From Siphonodentalium dalli (lineage: Eukaryota; Mollusca; Scaphopoda; Gadilida; Siphonodentaliidae), in contig CP136062.1 in NCBI GenBank assembly GCA_032622095.1, forward strand, positions 166,350,090 to 166,414,089: a stretch of 64,000 bases of DNA, given 5' to 3'. This document shows positions 22,058 through 32,779 of the stretch, piece by piece; the first letter of the stretch is position 1; each line of letters starts with the position of its first letter. Under the pieces are notes generated by a model. That model saw only the letters and a list, made by a program, of their open reading frames with translations. It made no database searches and was not told where the DNA came from. A program made the position numbers and the translations under genes.

Positions 22058-23730
22058 TTAGCTCAACTTTACTTTGTAAAGTTTGAGCTATTGCCATGGC
22101 TTTGTCGTCCGTGTGTGTGTGTGTGTGTGATGCGTCAACAATTTCCTTTAGCACGGGCTACAGGTCGTACCTTTGGTCGGATCATTATGAAATTTGTCAT
22201 AGCTGTTGACATTGACATGTAGATGGGAACGAGTCATTTTGGATTCATTCGGGAAAAAAAACATGGCCGCCAGTGGCCATCTTGGATTTCAATATTCAAT
22301 CCATTAGCACGGGCTACAGGTCATACTGTTCGTCTGATCATCATGAAATTTGTCATGGATGTTAATATTGACATGTAGATGGAAACAGGTAATTTTTGGG
22401 GTTGTTCGGCCAAAAAACATGGCCACCGGCAGCCATCTTAGATTTTATTCTTTGCATTACTAAATTCTTTGGCATGGCCTACAGGTCGTAGCTTTGGTCG
22501 GATCATCATAATTTTTTTCATGGATGTTAACATGACATGTAGATGGGAACAAGTCATTTTGGGGTCATTCGGCAAAAAAACATGGCCGCCAGCAGCCATT
22601 TTTGATTTTACTCTTTGTATGACTAAATCCTTTAGCACGGGCTACAGGTCGTACCTTTAGTCTGATCATCATGAAATTTGTCAGTGCTGTTCAAATTGGA
22701 ATGTAGATGGGAACGAGTCATTTTCGGGTCATTCGGACAAACAACATGGCTGCCAGTGGCCATCTTGGATTTCAAAATTTAATCCATTAGCACGGGCTAC
22801 AGGTCGTACCTTTGGTCTGATCATCATGAAATTTGTCATAAATGTTAACATTGACATGTAGATGGGAACGACTAATTTTGGGGTCATTCGGCCAAAAAAC
22901 ATGGCTGTCGGCAGCCATCTTAGATTTGCTCTTTGCATGACTGAATTCTTTGGTACGGCCTACAGGTCGTACCTTTGGTCGGATCATGATAAAATGTGTC
23001 ATAGCTGTTGACATTGAAATGTAGATGGGAACGAGTCATTTTGGGTTCATTCGGAAAAAAAACATGGCTGGCAGTGGCCATCTTGGATTTCAATATTCAA
23101 TCCATTAACACTGGCTACAGGTTGTACTGTTTGTCTGATCATCATGAAATTTGTCATGGATATTAATATTGACATGTAGATGGGAATGAGTAATTTTGGA
23201 GTTGTTCGACCAAAAAACATGGATACCGGCAGCCATCTTAAATTTTACTCTTTGCATGACTAAATTCTTTGGCACAGCCTACAGGTCGTACCTTTGGTCG
23301 GATCATCATAAATTTTTTCATGGATGTTAACATGACATGTAGATGGGAACAAGTCATTTTGGGGTCATTCAGCAAAAAAACATGGCCGCCAGCAGCCATT
23401 TTGGATTTAACCGTTTGTATGACTAAATCCTTTAGCACGGACTACATGTCGTACCTTTAGTCTGATCATCATGAAATTTGTCATTGCTGTTGAAATTGGA
23501 ATGTAGATGGGAACGAGTCATTTTTGAGTCATTCGGACAAACAGTGGCCATCTTGGATTTCAAAATTCAATCCATTACCACGAGCTACAGGTCGTACCTT
23601 TGGTCCAATCTTTATGAAATTTGTCATGAATGTTGACATTGTCATGTAGATGGGAATGAGTTGATTTGGGGTCATTCGGCAAAAAACATGGCCACCATGA
23701 GCTAGAGTGTCATTGACACTTTCATTTTGA
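22058..23730 (+). repeat. Largest copy of the 165-bp-unit element
   Basis: It runs from the head TTAGCTCAACTTTACTTTGT, through a GTCCGTGTGTGTGTGTG tract, to about nine 165-bp units. It ends at the tail GAGCTAGAGTGTCATTGACA followed by CTTTCATTT. Segments 22,150-22,700 and 22,980-23,480 are much closer to each other than to other units, so blocks of units were duplicated together. A loose fragment of the same family lies at 24,563-24,628. Confidence 0.85.
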
Positions 23731-25232
23731 TTAGCCGAGATATATACATGTACTAGGATTGTAAGCAAATCAAACCAAAATTGGCTCATCTCAATCATGC
23801 AATCACAAGCTGGGACCTTAACCTACAGTTAAATACATAGTTATACAGTTAAATACATTTTTAAGGAATATGTATTTTATAGTTAGCAGTATACTTATAA
23901 ATATATCAACTGTATTATTATTTTCAATGTTTCCTGTCAGAGTATGATCACATAGCCACAGTACAGATTGTGACACAAACTAGATCCATTGGAGATAATT
24001 AATAATCACTGCATTACGCTTTCTTTTATCTTATATGGAAATATCAATTGATGCTAAACAGAAATTTAATTAACAGTGGCCTGAACTAGATTCCTGATCC
24101 ATGATTGTTGTAAATTCTGTTTTTGAAAAGATTTATTTTAGATTCACGTGCTTTAATCTTTTAACAGAAAATCTTGATAACCTTCAAATTCAAATATCAT
24201 CAAACTGGACTCAAAATTTTCACCAGAAGATCAAACAGACATGAGCTTAAGGTTAAGTGAGGACATTGTCGGCAAATCCATAAATTATAATACATATTAT
24301 GAAAACAAAATCATCACAGCAATGATTGGCCACTCAAAATACATTTAAATTGATACCCATTGTCTTATAATTTTGTTATTTTTTCCAATGTAGTGAAACT
24401 TTTCCTGCAGGTTCGGCTGTGTACCGGTACTATCTAGAAGTATTATTAAGACACTCCACTCACAATGACAAATTGTCCATTTTCCCTCCTATCCGAAATT
24501 TTTTATTTTGTCAACCTCTAGCATGAAAAAGCCCAACTATAATATTTGAAAAATAAATTGATGAAAAACATGACCAGCAGCAGCCATCTTGAATTCTAGT
24601 CTTTGCATGACTAATTCTTTGGCACCCCCGACAGACGACATTCATCATCCGATACTTTTGGCTTTGCATGCGCTTATTTAGTACTTAACAGTATGCACCA
24701 TAATGCAATATAAAAGCTCAAGATTATGATTCCAATCATAGCTAATTTACTGTTGCCATTGGGATGGGTTAAACATCTGCTAATTGGCCCATACTAGTAA
24801 TAGGCCTCTTGGTCCAAACAAAATTTAGTGGAAACATCGCTTCCTCTTTGATTTCACATTTGAATCCATTGGCATTGGCTGAAACCTTTGAAATGAAAAT
24901 AATTTGTAGTATACATGTACAATACAATTCTCAAACTATGACTTTTCCTTATTCTGAATCATTCAATCCCTCTTGTGGAAACTGTTTGACTTTTGATACT
25001 CTTAATCATTCTTTTGACAGCTCAGCAAAAATTATTAGCATTTCCCCAAGTATATGTATAGACTTATTGACAGATATACATGCACCTGTATACAAAGTAC
25101 AGGATTACATTGTATGATATAATCTATGTATTATCAAAGCATCCATGCATCTGAATAGTACAATAATGCAATGCATACATTTGTACTTATTACATTGTTG
25201 AGTTAACAAGTTTCACTTTCCTTTTTCTGCAG
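23731..25232 (+). other. Upstream region of the Helitron gene
   Basis: No gene is supported apart from low-complexity frames. The stretch ends in TTTCACTTTCCTTTTTCTGCAG, a good splice acceptor 12 bp before the Helitron start codon, so a non-coding 5' exon may lie within it. The left Helitron end (a 5'-TC in an AT context) should be here, but it has no diagnostic sequence I can place. Confidence 0.45.
25221..25232 (+). promoter_or_regulatory. Putative splice acceptor before the Helitron start
   Basis: CTTTTTCTGCAG preceded by more pyrimidines, followed by TTACAGTGAAAG and the ATG. It implies a spliced leader exon upstream, whose donor I cannot assign. Confidence 0.45.
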
Positions 25233-25244
25233 TTACAGTGAAAG

Positions 25245-28200
25245 ATGTCTGGAATTCAGCTGATCCACAAAGGAACAAATGTAAGCCAGGAACACAGTTA
25301 TAATTCTATGTCTCAAACATCCTCGATCGCTTCAGTATCACAACAAGCAGTTGCCATAAGAACAGCTGCGTGTCGTTCGATTTGTATAAATAATAATCAT
25401 TATTTATTGTATAATGTCCCAGGGGATGGCGATTGTTATTTTCACTGTTTTAGTTATCTGAGATATGGTGACCTATCAATGACCGGATACTTCAGATATA
25501 TTATTTGCTCTGAAGTTTTTGATCATTGGTTCAATTTAAAGGATGATATAGAACTGGGGCACAATTTTTCCCCAAATACTCCTGATACCTACAGAGATAA
25601 TATGCTGTTGGGCAATGCATGGGCATCATCAGTTGAGGTCACAGCCTCTTCTCATGTTTTAAATTGTAATGTAAATATTTTTGTATCACCACCAAATCCT
25701 GGTCAATCATTGCAGTGCTATGAAGATAGTTATAATGTTCAAAATCCATCTTTTTCCATCTCCATTTTACTTTCATCAAATCATTACCAGCTACTAATTC
25801 CATTTGATATCAATTCTGCAGAAGGCAATCGGTATCTCCAATGTCAAACCCTGATGGTTCCTTATATTTATCCTCCACTTGATGAAACTGCTAGTGAGAA
25901 GCATAGACGGACAAACACTTTATATAGGAGGCTTTCTCGTGTTAAAAAATCTAACGCACGTAACGTTTCTGCTATTTCTGATGCCAGTAATGGACCCAAA
26001 AATTCAAGCACACATACCACTATTTCTGGTACCTGTAATCGACCCCAAAATTCCAGCAGACATACCGCTATTTCTGGTAGCTGTAATGGGGCCAAAAACT
26101 CTAACGCACATACCACTATTTCTGGTACAAGTACATGTAATGCAGAAGATGATAGACACTCTAATAAGAGATCCAGGACAGGGATTGTGGGCACTGACTC
26201 CTCATCAAAACGTTCAAAATCTTCTTCAAATGTCCCCATTGTCCAACCTTCACAAGTTGCAGACCAATCATTTTTGAATAATGCAGATGTTCATATTTAC
26301 CAAACTTCACAAGGTAGTGACCAATTATTATTGAATAATGACGATGTTTCTATTGACAACCCTTCACAAGTTGCAGACCAATCATTATTGAATAATGCAG
26401 TTGAATGTATAAAGAAGTTTGAGGAAACACAAATGTCTTATGAAATAAAGCAATGTTCTATTTGTCTTGAAAGGAGAATTAATATGAAGATGAAAATGGG
26501 TTCAGATTGTTGTGCTCGTTGTGCCAGGGACAAGAATAGTATCAAAATGTTTTCTACTGAAAACAATATGAATCCTGGTGTTGTGCCACCAGAATTGAAA
26601 GATTTATCAGTCATTGAACAAAATCTCATTTGTCGGATAGCACCTTGCATGAATATACATATGCTTAAGCATGGTGGGATTGCTGCTAATGGACATTGTG
26701 TGACATTCCCTCAGGAAATAAATGAGCCATGCAAGGTGCTACCAAATTTACCAGAATCAATTAATATGGTAAGATTCCGAAAGAAGGGACGAAATGATAG
26801 CAGTAAAGATTTCAGGGTTCGTAGGCATGTGGTTCAAAATGCTCTTCACTGGCTTAGGAATAACAACCCAGCTTATTCAGATATTGAAATCAGTCTTGAT
26901 CGATTGAATGGCTTGCCTGAGGATGGAGAAATCAGTATGGGCACTGTGGAGTTTGGTGACAATGTCGAACGGCAGAATGATATGGGTCCTGCTCCCGACC
27001 AGACTGTTGTCCCTGATGGGAACCAAACGACTATCTCCTCAGTTCTTCTTCCTGATCCAGTTTGTAATATTGCTGAAAAAGTAGATAATCTACTCACAGA
27101 AGTATCAGGACCTGATCACCCATTATGTACTACCAATAGAAGAGGCGATATTGTCGTACCTTGGCCATCTAGGCAAGATGTGCCAATTTCTGAATTCACA
27201 ACTATTAACTTTTTTACTCTTGCATTCCCAGGTCTGTTTCCCTATGGTCATGGCGACTTTTATTCATTGAGACCCAGAACATGTCAATCAATGGCTGACT
27301 GGGCAGGACATCTTTTGTGGTTCAGTGATGGTAGGTTTTCTCGTCATGCATTTTTTAAGTTTGTAGTTCATAACATGATTTTGAGGAAGCAAACACTGGA
27401 ACAAAGTAAATTTATTATTTCACAGAAAATTGGTGACCCTCATCTGACTATTGAAAATTTAAGAAGAATGCTTCAAGATGGCAGAGATGACATTGCAAAA
27501 AAAATTCTGTATTTTTCTTCAAAAATCCGAGGCACAAATCAGTACTGGTCGCAACGATCTCATGAGCTCAGAGCCCTCATTCAATTTAAAATTGATTCTG
27601 GAGATGGTCTTCCTTCTTTTTTTGCGACTGCAAGCTGCGCAGAGTTTCATTTCAAGCCCCTTCGACGTCTTCTTAGCAATTATATTCAGTTGACTACTGG
27701 CCAGAATGTAGATCTTAGTGATAAAAATGTATTATTCACAGCTCTGCAGGAGAATTCTCATCTTGTAGGTCATTATTTTGATCTCAGAACTACTTGCTAT
27801 ATCAAGGAAGTTATGAAACCTATATTTGGCATAGATACTTACTGGCTGAGGTATGAGTTTGCAAAATCTCGTGGGATGATACACTGGCATGGGTTAAGTT
27901 GGCGATCTGACAAACAACCGCACAAACTTCTTTTTGATGGTTTCATGAGTGGTCTGCCTGAAGAGGAAATTGCTGAGATTCTTTCGTCATGGGCCAAATC
28001 AAATCTTGGCATGTCTGCATGTCATCCTGCTGGTAGAGATGATGTTGGAAATCCTCGTAAGGATCTATGGCCTCCACCAGAAGGGACAGCTCCCGCTCCC
28101 CCAGAAGATTCTAATCCTCTTGTAAAACTTTTATCTGATGTCGCTTGTGATCAGGACTCTTTATTGGAGGACTATTTATTGCTGTCTAATCGTGTGAACA

Positions 28201-30929
28201 TCCATCGTTGTTCTGATTATTGTTTGAGGGAACCTCGCAGAGGCTCTCGCAAAGATAAAGAATGTCGTATGGAGTTTGGCTCAGAGGCGAATCCCGGCAA
28301 ACAAATTCGAGATCAACCAGCTCTTGTAAAGGACAGGAATGGTTGTAAGAGATTGGAGATGGAACGGGATCATCCCTGTCTTGTGCAGAATTCTCGATTC
28401 CATACACAGGGTTGGCGAGCAAATGGGGATATCTCACTTTTACTTTCCAAGACGGACCCAGCTAATCCTTCTGTGGATGACATCATCGCAATAGAGCGGT
28501 ATGTCTGTGGTTATGCATGTAAAGGGAATGAGGGAACTGGAGCACTCGTTGATGTTTTCCGTGACATGACTCATGCTTCAGGAGATGCTACTACAAAGTC
28601 ACTTTGCACTAAATTTTTGATGTCTACTGTAAAAAGAGATGTGTCTGCTGTTGAAGCTTCTTTTGAGCTGAGTTCACTTCCTTTGTATCGGTGTAGTCAT
28701 CAATTTGTTACTGTCAGTTTATCAGGTTTTCGTCAGCTGGAGTTGAAAGGTCACTCACTCACAAAAAATACTCCTCTGGACAAATACTTAGCTAGGGATG
28801 CTGCTGACAATGTCTCTTTTTATAAATTTATTCGTCGGTCTAATAAGGTTCCACTCCTTATTGGTGCCAACGTCAGAGCAACATGTCCTTTGACCGAAGA
28901 TTATTGTCGGTCAATGCTTCTGCTCCATTGGCCCCATTGGTTGCAAATTTCTGATGTCAAGGATGTTGATAAGAGCTGGACTGATCTATTTTCTGAATTC
29001 ATTACTAGTGACAGTTGTCCAAATTTGGTGAAAGCAGATGTTGAAAGGTCAAAGAGAAATATTGCGCCTGATCCTTTGGAGGATAATCTCTCTGATTCTG
29101 ATAATGGTGATGATAATGAAAATCAACCAGCTTGGATGGATACAGTCCAACCCCATGCCTTATTTGATGACTACACTGATAACTTCGATTATGATGATGG
29201 TGGTCCTCTTCAGGACTGGTCGCTGGCTGGTCAGGATTATCCTTCTGACTTCGGTGTTACATGGTTGCAAACCACTCTTGACTTCGTTTTACCAGAAAGT
29301 GAAAACCTCTCTATTCCAGATGTTGCATTGGAATCACTCAATTCTGATCAACAATTTGTATTCAATTTGGTGATGCAAACCTTAATGGAATACAAAAACA
29401 ACAATTCTTTTCAACCACTTCGTCTTATCGTCTCAGGTGCAGCAGGTTCTGGTAAGTCATTTTTAATTAAATGTCTTGTCAAGGCAGTTCGGCTTCTATT
29501 TAACAAAAATGAAGCAGTGCAAGTTGTGTGCCCCACTGGTAGTAGTGCTAACCTCATTGATGGTGTCACATTGCACTCCTTTTTCAAAATTCCCAATTCG
29601 AAGGTTAAAGAAATGGTTCCTCCTGACGGTGCCCGAGGTTTAGCCCTACAAAAAAATTGTAATGAGCTCAAAGCACTTTTTGTTGATGAGCGATCACTAA
29701 TTGGTTGTAGAACTTTGGGTTGGATGGAGTTTTTGTGTAAGTGTGGTATGAAGGCAAGATGTGGAGATGAATCAAGTACATGGGGTGGATTACCAGTTGT
29801 TGTGTTTTTAGGGGATGATGTGCAGTTACCACCTGTAGCTGACACTCCTGTTTATATGTCAACAAGTACTTCTACCGTTGGTGTTCACGGATATCTGATA
29901 TGGAAGACATTTGATAATGCTGTTGTTTTGAAATCTGTAGTGCGCCAGGGAGAAAATCAGCCCAAGTTGCGGGATGCACTGTCTTCATTGAGAAATTATG
30001 ATTTATCGAGTAATCAATCAAAGTGGTTGCAGCAGTTCCATTATCACTGTTTGAAGTCAAGGTTTGGGACACAGTTAATTGACAGACTGAATCAATTTGG
30101 ATTGTTTGTATTCCCTACTCATGCTCAAGAATGGGAACACAATAAGCAGAAATTGCTTGATTGCAACAAATTTGAGCCAGTTGCAAAGTTGGTTGCTGTC
30201 AACAGTGGTCCACATTCAAAAGAAATTCCTTCTGATAAGGCTTGTGGCTTATTGCCAATTATCTATATATGCAAGTCAGCTAAGGTGATGCTCACCACCA
30301 ATATCGCTGTTCGATATGGCCTTTTCAATGGAGCTCCAGGAACAATTGTAGATATTATTTACAAAGGTGGACGGAGGCCACCAGATTTCTTACCGGATGT
30401 CATTATGGTTCAGTTTGACACATATACTGGCCCTTCGTTTGTGTCAGCTAATCATAAGATAGTACCCATTGTACCTGTTGAAAGGCGTCTGGATTGCTAT
30501 TGCTATGGGTGTAGAAGAAAGCAAGTACCACTCAGACTTGGCTGGGGTACAACAATTCATCGATGCCAAGGTATGACCATTGGTCATGGCGAGCCAAATC
30601 GATATATTGTTATTGACCCCGGCCCTAAACATTTTGAAGGTCGTAACCCAGGCGCTCTCTTTGTTGCTCTTTCTAGAGCGAAGAATGCAGGAGAATGTGG
30701 AGAAGATCCAGATTTTGCCTGGCATCCAAAAACTCTTGTCAATGAAGATCGGTTATGCTTCAAGGCTAACACAAAAACCACCAGGTTACGAGCAGAAGAA
30801 ATTAAGCGAATTTTAAAGATTGAACACAATACCCAAATTAATTTTTCTCAACTTTTACCTCATGATGTGTTCCAGCAAAACCTCCTCTTTCTGGCAGGTA
30901 TACAACAGTCTGTCTCAAATGAACTTTGA
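25245..30929 (+). CDS. Autonomous Helitron Rep/helicase with OTU domain
   Basis: Rolling-circle transposase, 1894 residues, one uninterrupted frame. Order: OTU-like cysteine protease at about 48-190 (PGDGDCYFHC with Cys64; SNHYQLLIPF with His180); low-complexity linker with repeated TTISGT-type segments at 240-390; DUF6570-like region at about 400-515 with CxxC pairs (Cys404/407, Cys423/426); Helitron_like_N region at about 690-885; HUH nickase motif IHWHGLSW (His880, His882); two-tyrosine motif YVCGY (Tyr1086, Tyr1090); acidic linker 1280-1325; PIF1-type helicase 1365-1850. Helicase motifs are GAAGSGKS (Lys1404), FVDERS (Asp1481-Glu1482), GDDVQLPP, TIHRCQGMT and FVALSRAK. Rep nicks and joins DNA strands and the helicase unwinds them. 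OTU domains occur in Helentron/Helitron2-type proteins; no C-terminal endonuclease is seen. The first Met follows a splice acceptor at 25,232. All key residues are present, so it may be active. Confidence 0.95.
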   Translation: MSGIQLIHKGTNVSQEHSYNSMSQTSSIASVSQQAVAIRTAACRSICINNNHYLLYNVPGDGDCYFHCFSYLRYGDLSMTGYFRYIICSEVFDHWFNLKDDIELGHNFSPNTPDTYRDNMLLGNAWASSVEVTASSHVLNCNVNIFVSPPNPGQSLQCYEDSYNVQNPSFSISILLSSNHYQLLIPFDINSAEGNRYLQCQTLMVPYIYPPLDETASEKHRRTNTLYRRLSRVKKSNARNVSAISDASNGPKNSSTHTTISGTCNRPQNSSRHTAISGSCNGAKNSNAHTTISGTSTCNAEDDRHSNKRSRTGIVGTDSSSKRSKSSSNVPIVQPSQVADQSFLNNADVHIYQTSQGSDQLLLNNDDVSIDNPSQVADQSLLNNAVECIKKFEETQMSYEIKQCSICLERRINMKMKMGSDCCARCARDKNSIKMFSTENNMNPGVVPPELKDLSVIEQNLICRIAPCMNIHMLKHGGIAANGHCVTFPQEINEPCKVLPNLPESINMVRFRKKGRNDSSKDFRVRRHVVQNALHWLRNNNPAYSDIEISLDRLNGLPEDGEISMGTVEFGDNVERQNDMGPAPDQTVVPDGNQTTISSVLLPDPVCNIAEKVDNLLTEVSGPDHPLCTTNRRGDIVVPWPSRQDVPISEFTTINFFTLAFPGLFPYGHGDFYSLRPRTCQSMADWAGHLLWFSDGRFSRHAFFKFVVHNMILRKQTLEQSKFIISQKIGDPHLTIENLRRMLQDGRDDIAKKILYFSSKIRGTNQYWSQRSHELRALIQFKIDSGDGLPSFFATASCAEFHFKPLRRLLSNYIQLTTGQNVDLSDKNVLFTALQENSHLVGHYFDLRTTCYIKEVMKPIFGIDTYWLRYEFAKSRGMIHWHGLSWRSDKQPHKLLFDGFMSGLPEEEIAEILSSWAKSNLGMSACHPAGRDDVGNPRKDLWPPPEGTAPAPPEDSNPLVKLLSDVACDQDSLLEDYLLLSNRVNIHRCSDYCLREPRRGSRKDKECRMEFGSEANPGKQIRDQPALVKDRNGCKRLEMERDHPCLVQNSRFHTQGWRANGDISLLLSKTDPANPSVDDIIAIERYVCGYACKGNEGTGALVDVFRDMTHASGDATTKSLCTKFLMSTVKRDVSAVEASFELSSLPLYRCSHQFVTVSLSGFRQLELKGHSLTKNTPLDKYLARDAADNVSFYKFIRRSNKVPLLIGANVRATCPLTEDYCRSMLLLHWPHWLQISDVKDVDKSWTDLFSEFITSDSCPNLVKADVERSKRNIAPDPLEDNLSDSDNGDDNENQPAWMDTVQPHALFDDYTDNFDYDDGGPLQDWSLAGQDYPSDFGVTWLQTTLDFVLPESENLSIPDVALESLNSDQQFVFNLVMQTLMEYKNNNSFQPLRLIVSGAAGSGKSFLIKCLVKAVRLLFNKNEAVQVVCPTGSSANLIDGVTLHSFFKIPNSKVKEMVPPDGARGLALQKNCNELKALFVDERSLIGCRTLGWMEFLCKCGMKARCGDESSTWGGLPVVVFLGDDVQLPPVADTPVYMSTSTSTVGVHGYLIWKTFDNAVVLKSVVRQGENQPKLRDALSSLRNYDLSSNQSKWLQQFHYHCLKSRFGTQLIDRLNQFGLFVFPTHAQEWEHNKQKLLDCNKFEPVAKLVAVNSGPHSKEIPSDKACGLLPIIYICKSAKVMLTTNIAVRYGLFNGAPGTIVDIIYKGGRRPPDFLPDVIMVQFDTYTGPSFVSANHKIVPIVPVERRLDCYCYGCRRKQVPLRLGWGTTIHRCQGMTIGHGEPNRYIVIDPGPKHFEGRNPGALFVALSRAKNAGECGEDPDFAWHPKTLVNEDRLCFKANTKTTRLRAEEIKRILKIEHNTQINFSQLLPHDVFQQNLLFLAGIQQSVSNEL

Positions 30930-30959
30930 ATATCTGTTGGATTGTTTTATATAGCAGGT

Positions 30960-32070
30960 ACTAGTAGAACTGCTCTGTTCTGTGTCACATGGTCATGGAT
31001 AGATCAATCCCAAACCATGAAGGGCATGTTGATGCAGTTATCATTTTCTATGTGAATAGAAAAAATTTGGCTGCTGTAACTGTTTATAGATCTCAGTCTG
31101 TTATTCCATGTGTCATTCCTAACTGATCATAAATATCTCTCGGTCATGGACAGACCCGTCCATAACCGTTTGTATATGTGTCATTTAAGGTTGAGACTAA
31201 AACGCTTCTCTTCTGTAACTGTTGACAGATTTCAGTCTGTCATTCCATTTGTCATTCCTAACTGATCATAAATATCTCTCGGTCCCGGACAGACCCGTCC
31301 ATAACCATTTTTATATGTGTCATTTAAGGTTGAGACTAAAACGCTTCTCTTCTGTAACTGTTGACAGATTTGAGTCTGTCATTCCATTTGTCATTCCTAA
31401 CTGATCATAAATATCTCTCGGTCCCGGACAGACCCGTCCATAGCCGTTTGTATATGTGTCATTTAAGGATGAGACTAAAACGCTTCTCTTCTGTAACTGT
31501 TGACAGATTTCAGTCTGTCATTCCATTTGTCATTCCTAACTGATCATAAATATCTCTCGGACCCGGACAGACCCGTCCATAGCCGTTTGTATATGTGTCA
31601 TTTAAGGTTGAGACTAAAACGCTTCTCTTCTGTAACTGTTGACAGATTTGAGTCTGTCATTCCATTTGTCATTCCTAACTGATCATAAATATCTCTCGGT
31701 CCCGGACAGACCCGTCCATAACCGTTTGTATATGTGTCATTTAAGGATGAGACTAAAATGCTTCTCTTCTGTAACTGTTGACAGATTTCAGTATGTTATT
31801 CCATTTGTCATTCCTAACTGATCATAAATATCTCTCGGTCCCGGACAGACTAATCCTTAGCCGTTTGTATATGTGTCATTTAAGGATGAGACCAAAACCC
31901 TTGTCTTCTGTAACTGTTGACAGATTTCAGTCTGTCATTCCATTTGTCATTCCTAACTGATCATAAATATCTCTCGGTCCCGGACAGACCAGTCCTTAGC
32001 CGTTTGTATATATATGTGTCATTTAAGGATGAGACTAAAACGCTTCTCTTCTGTAACTGTTGACAGCTTC
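30960..32070 (+). repeat. 139-bp satellite array (7 units plus one diverged unit)
   Basis: Begins about 30 bp after the Helitron stop. Cores start at 31,142, 31,281, 31,420, 31,559, 31,698, 31,837 and 31,976, 139 bp apart. A more diverged unit has its core at 30,991. Each unit contains a 26-bp core (GGTC…GGAC…GTCC…AACC), a TTTGTATATGTGTCATTTAA stretch, and a second hairpin GACAGATTTCAGTCTGTC. Units are over 90% alike. Because 139 is not a multiple of three, the repeated 60-codon frames are by-products. Tandem repeats inside or beside Helitron-like elements are known; whether this array lies inside the element's ends is unknown. Confidence 0.9.
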
Positions 32071-32779
32071 CACACTTTTTTTTTTCAAGTAGTCATTCCT
32101 ACCTTTTGAGATAAATGTTTCTCTGTTTCACTGATCATCGCTGTTTGTACAACACACTCTGTCTTCCATTTAAATACATATGTAATAATCTGAATTGTTC
32201 TTGAGAGGTCTCTTATTCTTTTATTATTTTTAGATGAGCTTTCCACTGAGTGCAATAATGTGACAAGTGTTTTTTGTGTAAACTCTGTTTAAGTTGCAAA
32301 CCGATGCATACGAATATGCAATACTTTTTATATTGAGCATAATGTCTCATTGTTGAAGGTATTATTTAGCCTCCCACAAAAGTACATTATATGTCTTTCA
32401 TGAAATTTTATTCTGACATTAGTTATTTTTCTAAGTTGTCAGGTTGTAACCTGTTAGTGCAATTTATTTACACTCACAAGATTCCTATTCTATCTACTTT
32501 TATGAAAATTTACACCCAAAAGATTCCTATTCTATATACTTTTATGAAAACTATTTTAGATGATCCTACTTTAATGTGCATTTGTAACAGCAATACATGA
32601 TTTATACCATATATGTCTCTCGGCCATGGACAGACCCGTCCTCATCCGTTTGCACATGAGACATAGCAGTATAATTATAGGTTTTAATTATGTTCTTTTA
32701 ACTGCATGTTTGTGTTTGGAAAGTTTTGTACTGCTATTGGATTCATTGCTTACAATAATTCATGTACACATGCTCCAGA
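32071..32779. other. Spacer between satellites, with an isolated core
   Basis: Contains a 26-bp core at 32,622-32,647 (GGCCATGGAC … GTCC) followed by CGTTTGCACATG, a single diverged relative of the 139-bp unit. A direct repeat of AAGATTCCTATTCTAT and ACTTTTATGAAAA words occurs at about 32,480-32,550. No gene. Confidence 0.6.

Noticed and set aside
25868-26239. Long frames antisense or offset to the Helitron linker
   Set aside because: They are shadows of the repeated linker codons (TTISGT-type) in the real frame.
31222-31960. Five regularly spaced 60-codon frames that look like a protein family
   Set aside because: They repeat every 139 bp because the DNA is a satellite. The unit length is not a multiple of three, and each frame ends at the same satellite position.
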